Made by a program: the position numbers and the translations under genes
Part shown: piece by piece, positions 6,993 through 13,064 of the stretch
Layout of the letters: every line of letters starts with the position of its first letter
Position numbering within the stretch: the stretch's first letter is position 1
The notes under the pieces: model-generated
Told to the model about the DNA's origin: nothing
The model's database searches: none
The model's input: only the letters and a program-made list of their open reading frames with translations
Assembly: GCA_964544155.1 (NCBI GenBank)
Contig: CAZJAH010000057.1
Location: 1 to 13,064, forward strand
Length of the DNA: 13,064 bases
Direction of reading: 5' to 3'
Source of the DNA: CAZJAH01 sp964544155
Lineage (GTDB): Bacteria > Bacteroidota > Ignavibacteria > Kapaibacteriales > UBA2268

Positions 6993-7837
6993 GAATAAGC
7001 GAGAAAATAAGGAATTTTTCAAGAAATTTTTTCATTTTAAGCGTTATAGCTTATTTAGCTGATCACTTTATGAACGGGGCCCTAAGCAGTATTCTGCTTC
7101 TGGGCCCTGATTTTATTATTCAGGATTTTCAGCTTTGGAGGCTGGTTTCATTTTCATTAATGCCTGCATCCTTTGAAAATATTGTCCTAATGGCTTTTTC
7201 ATTCCATATATTCTCGTTTTTGCTCGAAGACATTCTTCACCAGGTTCTTTACCCCATTTTGGTATTACTGATAGCGGCCCTGCAGGGGATACTGTTCACT
7301 CTGGTCTTTTGGCAGTCAGATATTAGCCTGTTTGGCACCGAAGGTATTTCCTTCTTTGTGCTCGCTTTATTTACAGCATTAAAACCAACATCCAGGCTGA
7401 GGTTTTTCCACGCCTTCACAGTCAAATCTTATAAGGTTACTGCATTTGTCGCTTTAACCTGGATAATTCTGAAATCTATAGTTATATTCGCAGGTAATGA
7501 TACTCAGCTCTGGCTAAGCGCTTACAATATGATTTTCGGTATTACCGGCGGCCTTTTTACTTATATGCAGATAAAGCTGTTTAAAAAAATCCGCGAAAGC
7601 AGCGAGAAAAACCCCGTTATTCCCTCACCCGAGGAGCTTTCAATGGCGTATATATCCGCTAAGTCCCGCTCTATGGAAAGTGCTGAGCAAACGCGAGCAT
7701 ATATACCCATTTCCGACGACCCCGATATAAACGAAGAAATCCTAAACGAAATTCTAGATAAAATCACTGAACAGGGCCGAAACTCTTTATCTCCCGAAGA
7801 AGTTTATTTTCTTAAGGAATACTCCAGACAAATATAA
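6989..7837 (+). CDS. Rhomboid-fold membrane protein, probably catalytically dead, with a DUF6576-like tail
   Basis: This 282-residue inner-membrane protein has about six hydrophobic segments between residues 12 and 197 and a soluble C-terminal tail. LWRLVSFSLMP (49-59) matches the rhomboid WR region after the first helix. Where rhomboid proteases have GxSG, this protein has GTEG (116-119), so the nucleophilic Ser is Glu. Where the last helix should carry the His of a HLGG-type motif, it has ITGG (185-188). Both catalytic residues thus look lost, although other rhomboid features remain. The tail (about 246-282) has EILNEILDKITEQG then LSPEEVYFLKEYSR, like the C-terminal DUF6576 helices of Bacteroidota rhomboids. 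I chose the ATG at 6989, which overlaps the lipoprotein stop; an in-frame ATG at 6899 adds 30 residues that do not look membrane-related and lie inside the lipoprotein gene. A non-proteolytic role, perhaps binding or sorting the coupled lipoprotein, is only inference. Confidence 0.75.
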   Translation: MRISEKIRNFSRNFFILSVIAYLADHFMNGALSSILLLGPDFIIQDFQLWRLVSFSLMPASFENIVLMAFSFHIFSFLLEDILHQVLYPILVLLIAALQGILFTLVFWQSDISLFGTEGISFFVLALFTALKPTSRLRFFHAFTVKSYKVTAFVALTWIILKSIVIFAGNDTQLWLSAYNMIFGITGGLFTYMQIKLFKKIRESSEKNPVIPSPEELSMAYISAKSRSMESAEQTRAYIPISDDPDINEEILNEILDKITEQGRNSLSPEEVYFLKEYSRQI

Positions 7838-7869
7838 TTTAATTCCATCGTCTGTTATTATTTAATTAC

Positions 7870-7892
7870 AATTGTGGAAATTTTCCATAATT
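7870..7892. repeat. 23-bp near-perfect palindrome upstream of the DHS-like gene
   Basis: Centred on base 7881, ten of eleven base pairs are symmetric; only 7874/7888 breaks symmetry. The core is TGGAAATTTTCCA (7875-7887). It contains G/C pairs, unlike the surrounding A/T-only palindromes. It lies 54 bases before the gene at 7946 and has no T tract, so it looks more like an operator for a dimeric regulator than a terminator of the upstream gene. That role is inferred from position and symmetry only. Confidence 0.5.
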
Positions 7893-7905
7893 TGTGTTTC
7901 TGTAT

Positions 7906-7921
7906 TTGAAATTAATTTCAA
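7906..7921. repeat. Perfect 16-bp palindrome upstream of the DHS-like gene
   Basis: TTGAAATTAATTTCAA is an exact palindrome, 13 bases downstream of the 23-bp one and 24 bases before the start codon. Both share a GAAATT/AATTTC-like half, so they may be two sites for one regulator. Its first six bases (TTGAAA) could also serve as a -35 box, but the paired -10 would fall on the ribosome site, so I do not call a promoter. Confidence 0.4.
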
Positions 7922-7945
7922 TTATTAGTAATAAAGGAGTAATTC

Positions 7946-9007
7946 ATGGCTGAAAAGAAAGACTTTTTAAATCCGAAAAAAGTCATCAGGCATATTGATA
8001 TCAAAAAGCACAATGTTATAGCCTTTGTTGACGACATGGGCAATATGGCTTTCCAGGCAAGAAACCTCAACAGGGCCGCTAACATCTACAACATGATGAT
8101 CGAAGATACAAAATGCAGCGTTTACCTGACATTAGCCGGATCGCTGATCTCGGCGGGACTCAAGCAGGTTGTTATTGATCTGATCGAGAACAAGATGGTA
8201 GACGGCATCATTTCCACAGGAGCTAATATAGTTGACCAGGACTTCCTTGAAGCGCTCGGTTTCAATCACTATATCGGCTCACAATTTGTAGATGACAACG
8301 AGCTCCGTGAATTGATGATCGACCGGATCTACGATACTTATATAGATGAGGAAGACCTCCGCGCCTGCGATATGACGGTTGCCGAAATAGCCGACTCTCT
8401 TGAGCCACGCACCTACAGCAGCAGGGAATTTATCGAAGAAATGGGTAAATGGCTTGTGCTGAACGGTAAAGGAGAAAACTCCATCATACGCAAATCCTAT
8501 GAAATGGGCGTGCCTATCTTCTGCCCGGCCTTTTCGGATAGCTCAGCCGGATTCGGGCTGGTGTATCACCAGTACCACAGGCAGGGCAAAGAAATGCTGT
8601 CTATTGATTCAGCCAGGGATTTTCTGGAACTAACTAAAACAAAGATTAAAGCCGTGGAAACAGGCCTGTTCATGATTGGCGGAGGCGTACCGAAGAATTT
8701 CGTACAGGACGTCGTTGTAGCTGCGGAAGTACTCGGCATCGACGCCGATATGCATAAATATGCGATACAAATAACAGTGGCGGACGAGCGAGACGGAGGC
8801 CTTTCGGGCTCTACACTCAAAGAAGCCAGCTCATGGGGCAAAGTAAAAACTACTTATGAGCAAATGGTATTTGCCGAGGCGACCATGGCTATGCCGCTTA
8901 TAGCCGGATACGCCTACCATAAAGGCGCCTGGAAGAACAGGGAACCCCGCAGGTTCAATGATTTCCTAAATGAAGAAGAAAAAAGCGCTATCACTGAAAA
9001 AGTATAG
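7946..9007 (+). CDS. Deoxyhypusine-synthase-like protein (bacterial type, probable polyamine enzyme)
   Basis: This 353-residue cytoplasmic protein has the full fold of the deoxyhypusine synthase family, which transfers an aminobutyl group from spermidine through a lysine imine with NAD. Visible motifs are LTLAGSLISAGL (61-72), ISTGANIVDQDF (89-100), FCPAFSDSSAGFGL (192-205), IGGGVPKNF (244-252) and SWGKVK (296-301). Lys299 matches the catalytic Lys329 of the human enzyme, and Glu293 and Trp297 match Glu323 and Trp327. Human His288 and Asp316 are replaced by Asn251 and Leu286. Bacteria have no eIF5A, the eukaryotic and archaeal substrate, so a small polyamine substrate is likely, as described for some bacterial homologues; the reaction itself cannot be read here. 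It is a single-gene unit with a good Shine-Dalgarno site (AAAGGAGT, 7933-7940), upstream palindromes and a terminator after it. No other polyamine gene is adjacent. Confidence 0.85.
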   Translation: MAEKKDFLNPKKVIRHIDIKKHNVIAFVDDMGNMAFQARNLNRAANIYNMMIEDTKCSVYLTLAGSLISAGLKQVVIDLIENKMVDGIISTGANIVDQDFLEALGFNHYIGSQFVDDNELRELMIDRIYDTYIDEEDLRACDMTVAEIADSLEPRTYSSREFIEEMGKWLVLNGKGENSIIRKSYEMGVPIFCPAFSDSSAGFGLVYHQYHRQGKEMLSIDSARDFLELTKTKIKAVETGLFMIGGGVPKNFVQDVVVAAEVLGIDADMHKYAIQITVADERDGGLSGSTLKEASSWGKVKTTYEQMVFAEATMAMPLIAGYAYHKGAWKNREPRRFNDFLNEEEKSAITEKV

Positions 9008-9031
9008 TTCTTTTTTTAAAAAATAATTCAG

Positions 9032-9057
9032 GGCAGGCCGCGTATAGCCTGCCTTTT
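9032..9057 (+). terminator. Rho-independent terminator of the DHS-like gene
   Basis: GGCAGGC (9032-9038) pairs perfectly with GCCTGCC (9047-9053) around an eight-base loop and is followed by TTTT. It begins 24 bases after the stop codon at 9007 and closes the plus-strand genes of the window. Confidence 0.8.
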
Positions 9058-9142
9058 GTATTTAACAGCTAACTTCCGGCGCGTCAACGCACAATTATAA
9101 TAGATTTCTATTTCCGGATAATATTAATATTATTTGATAAAC

Positions 9143-9171
9143 AAAAAAAGGCGCTCCCCGGGGAACGCCTT
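9143..9171 (-). terminator. Rho-independent terminator of the sodium-pump operon
   Basis: Read on the minus strand, a G/C-rich hairpin (9150-9169, pairing GGCG with CGCC and CTCCCC with GGGGA, one mismatch) is followed by seven T (9143-9149 on the complement). It lies 28 bases past the stop of the OadB-like gene. Together with the opposite-facing terminator at 9032-9057 it insulates two converging transcripts. Confidence 0.8.
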
Positions 9172-9198
9172 AATATCTCAATCACTGAGTTATATAAC

Positions 9199-10344
9199 TT
9201 AGAACATCTTAAATAGGAAACTCATGAGAATACCTGCAGCGACCGCCGAGCCGATAACGCCTGAAACGTTAGGCGCCATGGCGTGCATGAGCAGGTAATT
9301 GCTCTTGTCTTCCTCAAGGCCCATAGCGTGCACAACCCTCGCGCTATCGGGCACAGCGGATACGCCTGCCGCGCCGATCATCGGATTGAGCTTGTTATCA
9401 CCTTTGAGGAACATGTTCATGATCTTAGCAAAAATAACTCCGCCGGCTGTGGCTATCATGAATGAAAGCGCGCCAAGAACGAATATCAATATCGACTGAG
9501 GCGTAAGAAAAGTAGTTGCCTGAGTCGAGGCGCCAACAGTAACACCCAGAAGTATGGTAACTATATCGATAAGTGATTTGCTGGCGGTATCGCTAAGCCT
9601 TTTGGTAACGCCCGATTCTTTCAGCAGGTTGCCGAAGAAAAGCATACCGAGCAAAGGCAGAGCGCCCGGCGAGATAAAAGTTGTCAAAAGCATACCCACA
9701 ATCGGGAAGAGAATTTTCTCTGTCTTCCTGACTGATCTCGGTGGTTTCATGCGGATCATCCTTTCTTTTTTCGATGTAAGCAGCTTAATGATAGGCGGCT
9801 GGATAACGGGTACCAGAGCCATATATGAATAAGCCGCGATAGCGATCGAGCCGATAAGCTCGGGCGCCAGTTTCGAAGAAAGGAAGATAGCCGTGGGGCC
9901 GTCCGCTCCTCCAATAATACCGATAGCCGCTGACTGATCGATAGTAAATCCGAGAGCAAGCGCCGCAAGGAAAGTAATAAATATACCAACCTGTGCCGCC
10001 GCTCCCAGAAGCATCAGCCGGGGATTGCTGAGCAGGGCCGAGAAATCCGTCATGGCGCCTATCCCCAGAAAAATAAGTGGCGGGTAAATACCCTTGAGCA
10101 CACCATAGTAAAGATAATTCATCACACTGCCTTCTTCGTAAATGCCAAGCTGCAGACCGATATTTTCCACAAAAGGCACATTACCGATGAGGATACCGAA
10201 TCCGATCGGCACAAGAAGAAGAGGTTCATATTCTTTTGTAATGGCCAGGTAAATAAATACCAGGCCCACTGTTATCATCACCAAATGGCCAATGGTTACA
10301 TTGGCAAAGCCGGTGAATTCTATAAAATGCTGTAAACCTTCCAT
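9199..10344 (-). CDS. oadB: Sodium-translocating decarboxylase, beta subunit (OadB/MmdB family)
   Basis: This inner-membrane subunit decarboxylates carboxybiotin and uses the energy to pump sodium out of the cell. The 381-residue protein is mostly hydrophobic helices. Its length fits the MmdB/GcdB group rather than the longer Klebsiella OadB. Hallmarks are LGIGAMTDFSALLSNPR (93-109), GGADGPTAIF (145-154) with Asp148 matching the sodium-binding Asp203 of Klebsiella OadB, YSYMALVPVIQPP (172-184), and NPMIGAAGVSAVPDSAR (320-336), the conserved second re-entrant region. It is last in the operon, six bases after the biotin-carrier gene. Its Shine-Dalgarno GGGAG overlaps the end of that gene, so translation is probably coupled. 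The gene symbol follows the family name; with an MmdA-like carboxyltransferase in the same operon, mmdB is equally apt. Confidence 0.93.
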   Translation of the reverse strand: MEGLQHFIEFTGFANVTIGHLVMITVGLVFIYLAITKEYEPLLLVPIGFGILIGNVPFVENIGLQLGIYEEGSVMNYLYYGVLKGIYPPLIFLGIGAMTDFSALLSNPRLMLLGAAAQVGIFITFLAALALGFTIDQSAAIGIIGGADGPTAIFLSSKLAPELIGSIAIAAYSYMALVPVIQPPIIKLLTSKKERMIRMKPPRSVRKTEKILFPIVGMLLTTFISPGALPLLGMLFFGNLLKESGVTKRLSDTASKSLIDIVTILLGVTVGASTQATTFLTPQSILIFVLGALSFMIATAGGVIFAKIMNMFLKGDNKLNPMIGAAGVSAVPDSARVVHAMGLEEDKSNYLLMHAMAPNVSGVIGSAVAAGILMSFLFKMF

Positions 10345-10350
10345 TACTTA

Positions 10351-10782
10351 TTAACTCCCGATTTCAACTAGCACATCACCTTCCAAAACCGTCTGCTCAG
10401 GCTGTACTTTAACTGATTGAATAACCCCGTCTTGGTCAGCCTTGATCTCATTTTCCATTTTCATAGCTTCCATTATCAGGAGCACATCGCCGCTTTTCAC
10501 TTCCTGGCCTTCTTTAACCTTGACGGTAAGAATAGTACCGGGCAGAGGAGCTTTCACAAAGCCTGTTCCTTTCTTTTCTGAGGGCTTGCTTGTTCCGGCG
10601 CCCACTTTTGAAGGCGCTGTCCTTGCCCTTACGAGAGTAGGAGTTTTGGAAACTTTCTGCTCAACTTCGATATTAACTTCATAGTTAGTACCGTTAACTT
10701 CTATTTTGGCAATGCCGTCTTCCACTTTTTGTACTTCTACTTCGTATTCGTTTCCGCTTATTTTGAACTTAAATTTTTTCAT
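10351..10782 (-). CDS. mmdC: Biotin carrier protein (gamma subunit) of the sodium-pump decarboxylase
   Basis: This 143-residue protein carries the biotin that shuttles carboxyl groups from the cytoplasmic carboxyltransferase to the membrane subunit. The N-terminal part (about 1-40) is a small beta-rich domain. A flexible Ala/Pro/Ser/Lys-rich linker follows (about 44-74), then a biotinyl domain (75-143). The acceptor is Lys108 in EAMKMEN (105-111), and the conserved PLPGTI (79-84) opens the domain. Length and layout match the biotin subunits of methylmalonyl-CoA decarboxylases. It lies between the OadG-like and OadB-like genes, 12 bases after the former. Biotinylation requires a ligase encoded elsewhere. 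Confidence 0.9.
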   Translation of the reverse strand: MKKFKFKISGNEYEVEVQKVEDGIAKIEVNGTNYEVNIEVEQKVSKTPTLVRARTAPSKVGAGTSKPSEKKGTGFVKAPLPGTILTVKVKEGQEVKSGDVLLIMEAMKMENEIKADQDGVIQSVKVQPEQTVLEGDVLVEIGS

Positions 10783-10794
10783 TTTTCTTTTGCC

Positions 10795-11259
10795 TTATTT
10801 CCAATAATCTTTACCGGGATATTTAGTTAAGTTATAGATCTTTGAGTTCCAGGGCTGGTATATTCTTTGCACCCTGTTGATCGTCAGTATCGCTTCCTCA
10901 ATGTCGCGGGCTTCATTATAGTACATATAAAGAGCCGTTGCAATGGCCGCGTTAATCTCTCCGGGTACATCGAAGCTGCTTTCGTCATATTCCTTACCAC
11001 CGCTTTCTTCGGCGAGTTTTTTCTTTTGCTGCTTAAGGAAATATCTTCCCAGGCTGCTGACAACGAAGTAAAGGAAAACGAGAGACGCAAAAACAATGAC
11101 ATACCCTACAATTGATATCACTATGCCCTGATTGTCAAAGATCATGCTCGGATCGAATGTAATATGTCCAAGGTCAGGCGACTTCAGGTTGGTCGTATCC
11201 GATTGAACCAGCGCCGCCAGCTTATATATTAACATCATAAATTTTTCTACTACTACCAC
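10795..11259 (-). CDS. oadG: OadG-like delta subunit of the sodium-pump decarboxylase, extended form
   Basis: This small membrane-anchored subunit holds the carboxyltransferase and biotin carrier against the OadB pump. The 154-residue protein has one clear transmembrane helix (about 46-69) with a basic stretch after it (FLKQQKKK, 74-81), so the C-terminus should be cytoplasmic. The conserved C-terminal part starts at VPGEINAAIATALYMYYNE (98-116) and includes PWNSKIYNL (136-144). It is longer than classic OadG proteins (roughly 80-100 residues), with extra sequence both before the helix and after it; the Bacteroidota-type subunits I know of look similar. The start is a GTG at 11259, supported by AGAGGTGAT placed before it; the first ATG would lose seven residues. 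It sits 13 bases after the carboxyltransferase gene. Operon position makes the assignment much firmer than sequence alone would. Confidence 0.8.
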   Translation of the reverse strand: MVVVEKFMMLIYKLAALVQSDTTNLKSPDLGHITFDPSMIFDNQGIVISIVGYVIVFASLVFLYFVVSSLGRYFLKQQKKKLAEESGGKEYDESSFDVPGEINAAIATALYMYYNEARDIEEAILTINRVQRIYQPWNSKIYNLTKYPGKDYWK

Positions 11260-11272
11260 TGCTAATCACCTC

Positions 11273-12832
11273 TTATAATGGTATGTTTGAATGTTTCCTC
11301 GGAAGAATGCTGCCTTTCTTTGTGCCGAGCATCTGCAATGCCCTGATAACGCGGAACCTGGTATTCCTGGGTTCGATAACGTCATCGATATAGCCGTATT
11401 TAGCCGCCACATAAGGATTGGCAAATTTATTTCTGTATTCTTCTTCTTTTTTATTTACGAATTCCACTCTCTTCTGCTCGTCGTCGATTTGAGCAAGTTC
11501 CCTTGAATGAAGCACTTCAATAGCGCCTCTGGGGCCCATAACGGCGATCTCTGATGCCGGCCAGGCGTAGTTGATATCACCCTTAAGGTGCTTGGAGCTC
11601 ATCACGTCGTAAGCGCCGCCGTATGCCTTACGAAGTATGATGGTTATCTTCGGAACAGTTGCTTCTCCAAATGCAAAGAGCAATTTGGCGCCGTGCAGTA
11701 TTATGCCGCCGTATTCTTGCGAAGTGCCCGGTAGAAAGCCCGGAACGTCAACAAGAGTGAGTATGGGAATATTAAAGGCGTCGCAAAATCTGACAAAGCG
11801 CGCGGCCTTACGAGAAGCGCTTATATCTAATACGCCCGCGAGATAGTTGGGCTGATTTGCGACTATTCCCGTTGGAATGCCGTTGAATTTCGCGAACCCG
11901 ATAACGATATTCTGAGCGTAAAGGTTCTGTACTTCAAGAAATTCATTGTAATCCACAATACTGTAGATAACGTCTTTTACGTTATAGGGTTTGTTGGGAT
12001 TATCGGGAATAATTTCATTCAGTGATTCCTCGAGCCTGTCGATTGGATCGTCGCACTGGGTTACAGGCGGATCCTCAAGGTTATTCTGTGGAACGTAACT
12101 GAGGATCTTCCTTATGATCATGATTCCTTCTTCCTCGTTTTCGGCCACGAAATGGTTAACGCCTGATTTTGAGGCATGAACTTCTGCACCGCCCAATTGT
12201 TCTACTGTTACTTCTTCACCGGTTACAGTTTTAACCACTTTCGGGCCTGTTACAAACATGTAAGAAGTGTTCTTAGCCATAATAACAAAATCTGTCAGCG
12301 CCGGTGAATAAACGGCTCCGCCTGCGCAGGGGCCGAATATCGCGGAAATCTGGGGTACCACACCCGAAGCGTCGATATTTCTCTGGAATATATCAGCGTA
12401 TCCGCCGAGCGATTTAACACCTTCCTGAATACGGGCGCCGCCGCTATCGTTAATACCTATGATTGGCGCACCGACTGTAAGGGCTTTATCCATTACCTTA
12501 CAAATTTTTTGAGCGTACATCTCAGAAAGAGATCCGCCGAAAACGGTAAAATCCTGTGAGAAAACATACACCAGGCGGCCGTCGATAGTACCATAACCGG
12601 TAACAACGCCGTCTGAAAGATAACTTTCCTTATCCAGCCCGAAATCGACTGTCCTGTGCGAAACGAACATGTCAAATTCTTCAAAACTGCCTTCGTCAAG
12701 CAGAAGGTCTATTCTTTCACGGGCTGTGAATTTACCTTTTTTATGCTGCGACTGTATTCTTTTTTCGCCACCACCCATGCGCGCCTTTTCGCGCATTTCC
12801 ATTAATTCTCTGATCTTATCCTGTAGTGCCAT
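11273..12832 (-). CDS. mmdA: Methylmalonyl-CoA decarboxylase-type carboxyltransferase, alpha subunit (MmdA/PccB family)
   Basis: This cytoplasmic subunit moves the carboxyl of an acyl-CoA, most likely (S)-methylmalonyl-CoA, to the biotin carrier and releases propionyl-CoA. The 519-residue length is typical of MmdA, PccB and transcarboxylase 12S. It has two crotonase-like halves: the N-half contains DSGGARIQEGV (129-139) and the oxyanion-type loop GPCAGGAVYSPALTDF (167-182). The C-half contains VDVPGFLPGTSQEYGGI (361-377) and AYGGAYDVMSSKHL (403-416). The ATG at 12832 has a strong Shine-Dalgarno site (AAGGAG), four bases upstream. As first gene of the operon with OadG-like, biotin-carrier and OadB-like partners, it belongs to a sodium pump and not to an ATP-dependent propionyl-CoA carboxylase. 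The direction in the cell (propionate formation or reverse) is not decided by sequence. Confidence 0.92.
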   Translation of the reverse strand: MALQDKIRELMEMREKARMGGGEKRIQSQHKKGKFTARERIDLLLDEGSFEEFDMFVSHRTVDFGLDKESYLSDGVVTGYGTIDGRLVYVFSQDFTVFGGSLSEMYAQKICKVMDKALTVGAPIIGINDSGGARIQEGVKSLGGYADIFQRNIDASGVVPQISAIFGPCAGGAVYSPALTDFVIMAKNTSYMFVTGPKVVKTVTGEEVTVEQLGGAEVHASKSGVNHFVAENEEEGIMIIRKILSYVPQNNLEDPPVTQCDDPIDRLEESLNEIIPDNPNKPYNVKDVIYSIVDYNEFLEVQNLYAQNIVIGFAKFNGIPTGIVANQPNYLAGVLDISASRKAARFVRFCDAFNIPILTLVDVPGFLPGTSQEYGGIILHGAKLLFAFGEATVPKITIILRKAYGGAYDVMSSKHLKGDINYAWPASEIAVMGPRGAIEVLHSRELAQIDDEQKRVEFVNKKEEEYRNKFANPYVAAKYGYIDDVIEPRNTRFRVIRALQMLGTKKGSILPRKHSNIPL

Positions 12833-13064
12833 TATTACTCCTTGTTAAAAAGCCCTGATTTATTTTGATGCAGCTAATTTTTTTTTTCTTGTGAAAAATA
12901 TTTCGCTTTTTTTTTTACTGAAAAACAGCTATATATTTATAGGCAGTTTTTTTAAAAACTTAGATTTTTGACTTTTGCCAAAAAGCACGAATACAAATTT
13001 ATTAATAAAATCACACATAGTATAATGAAATTAGAATTAATTTTTAAAAATTAATATTTCATAA
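12833..13064. other. AT-rich non-coding region upstream of the sodium-pump operon
   Basis: These 232 bases hold no credible coding sequence in either direction. They contain T runs of ten or more near 12880 and 12910 and end in an A/T palindrome. They must hold the promoter of the minus-strand operon. The best candidate is TAAATTTG on the minus strand (12994-13001), which fits the Bacteroidota -7 pattern TAnnTTTG, but I found no matching -33 TTTG upstream. A gene reading rightward out of the window might also start from here. Confidence 0.45.
13036..13055. repeat. Perfect 20-bp A/T palindrome at the right edge
   Basis: ATTAATTTTTAAAAATTAAT is its own reverse complement. It lies about 205 bases upstream of the mmdA start and close to the window end. 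It could be a regulator site or a structural element between divergent genes, but low sequence complexity makes chance plausible. Confidence 0.35.

Noticed and set aside
7826..7856. CAGAC...GTCTG hairpin after the pseudo-rhomboid gene as a terminator
   Set aside because: The five-base stem has a loop of about twenty bases, overlaps the coding end and has no proper T tract.
7906..7934. Promoter TTGAAA-17-TAATAA before the deoxyhypusine-synthase-like gene
   Set aside because: The start of transcription would fall after the ribosome site, and the -10 match is poor.
11273..12832. Carboxyltransferase as beta subunit of propionyl-CoA carboxylase or as OadA
   Set aside because: It lacks the pyruvate carboxyltransferase fold of OadA, and the OadG, biotin-carrier and OadB partners point to a sodium-pump decarboxylase rather than an ATP-dependent carboxylase.
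1..13064. CRISPR arrays, tRNA or rRNA genes, insertion sequences, phage genes or defence systems
   Set aside because: No spaced direct repeats, RNA gene signatures, transposase motifs or terminal inverted repeats were seen; the window is ordinary metabolic chromosome.

Overview
The window looks like chromosomal DNA of an AT-leaning Gram-negative bacterium, most likely an anaerobe or facultative anaerobe of the Bacteroidota/Ignavibacteria (Chlorobi-related) part of the tree. This rests on gene content and protein style only: a four-gene sodium-pumping decarboxylase operon in the order carboxyltransferase, long OadG, biotin carrier, OadB; a rhomboid-fold protein with a Bacteroidota-type C-terminal tail; a lipoprotein with choice-of-anchor-D-like repeats; and a bacterial deoxyhypusine-synthase-like protein. 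No RNA gene allows a firmer placement. There is no insertion sequence, phage gene, tRNA, rRNA or CRISPR array.

Layout. Bases 1-324 hold a small two-helix membrane protein whose 5' part seems to lie in another frame, so it may be broken. Bases 432-4063 form a tight plus-strand operon, cysE-cysK-hpnC-hpnD: serine O-acetyltransferase and cysteine synthase make cysteine, and two squalene-synthase-like enzymes convert farnesyl diphosphate toward (hydroxy)squalene. The junctions are a 13-base gap, a TAATG overlap and an ATGA overlap. The expected third enzyme, HpnE, is absent. Bases 4116-4604 encode a lone NuoE-type 24-kDa [2Fe-2S] subunit behind its own plausible promoter. A 786-residue lipoprotein follows (4632-6992), with four ASH/choice-of-anchor-D-like repeats, a C-terminal ethylbenzene-dehydrogenase-type heme-binding domain and one CxxxCH motif. 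It overlaps by ATGA a rhomboid-fold membrane protein (6989-7837) in which both catalytic positions appear to be lost. After an AT-rich gap with two strong palindromes comes a deoxyhypusine-synthase-like gene (7946-9007). It ends in a rho-independent terminator.

The right third is on the minus strand and reads toward the centre. It encodes a methylmalonyl-CoA decarboxylase-type sodium pump: MmdA-like carboxyltransferase (12832-11273), OadG-like delta subunit (11259-10795), biotin carrier (10782-10351) and OadB-like membrane subunit (10344-9199). It closes with its own terminator at 9143-9171, facing the terminator of the plus-strand gene.

How the genes work together. The decarboxylase would couple decarboxylation of methylmalonyl-CoA to propionyl-CoA with sodium export, as in succinate/propionate metabolism. 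NuoE and the heme-type lipoprotein point to electron transfer, but their partners lie outside the window. The most promising undescribed items are the lipoprotein plus pseudo-rhomboid pair and the deoxyhypusine-synthase-like protein, which keeps the catalytic lysine but has lost substrate-binding residues of the eukaryotic enzyme.
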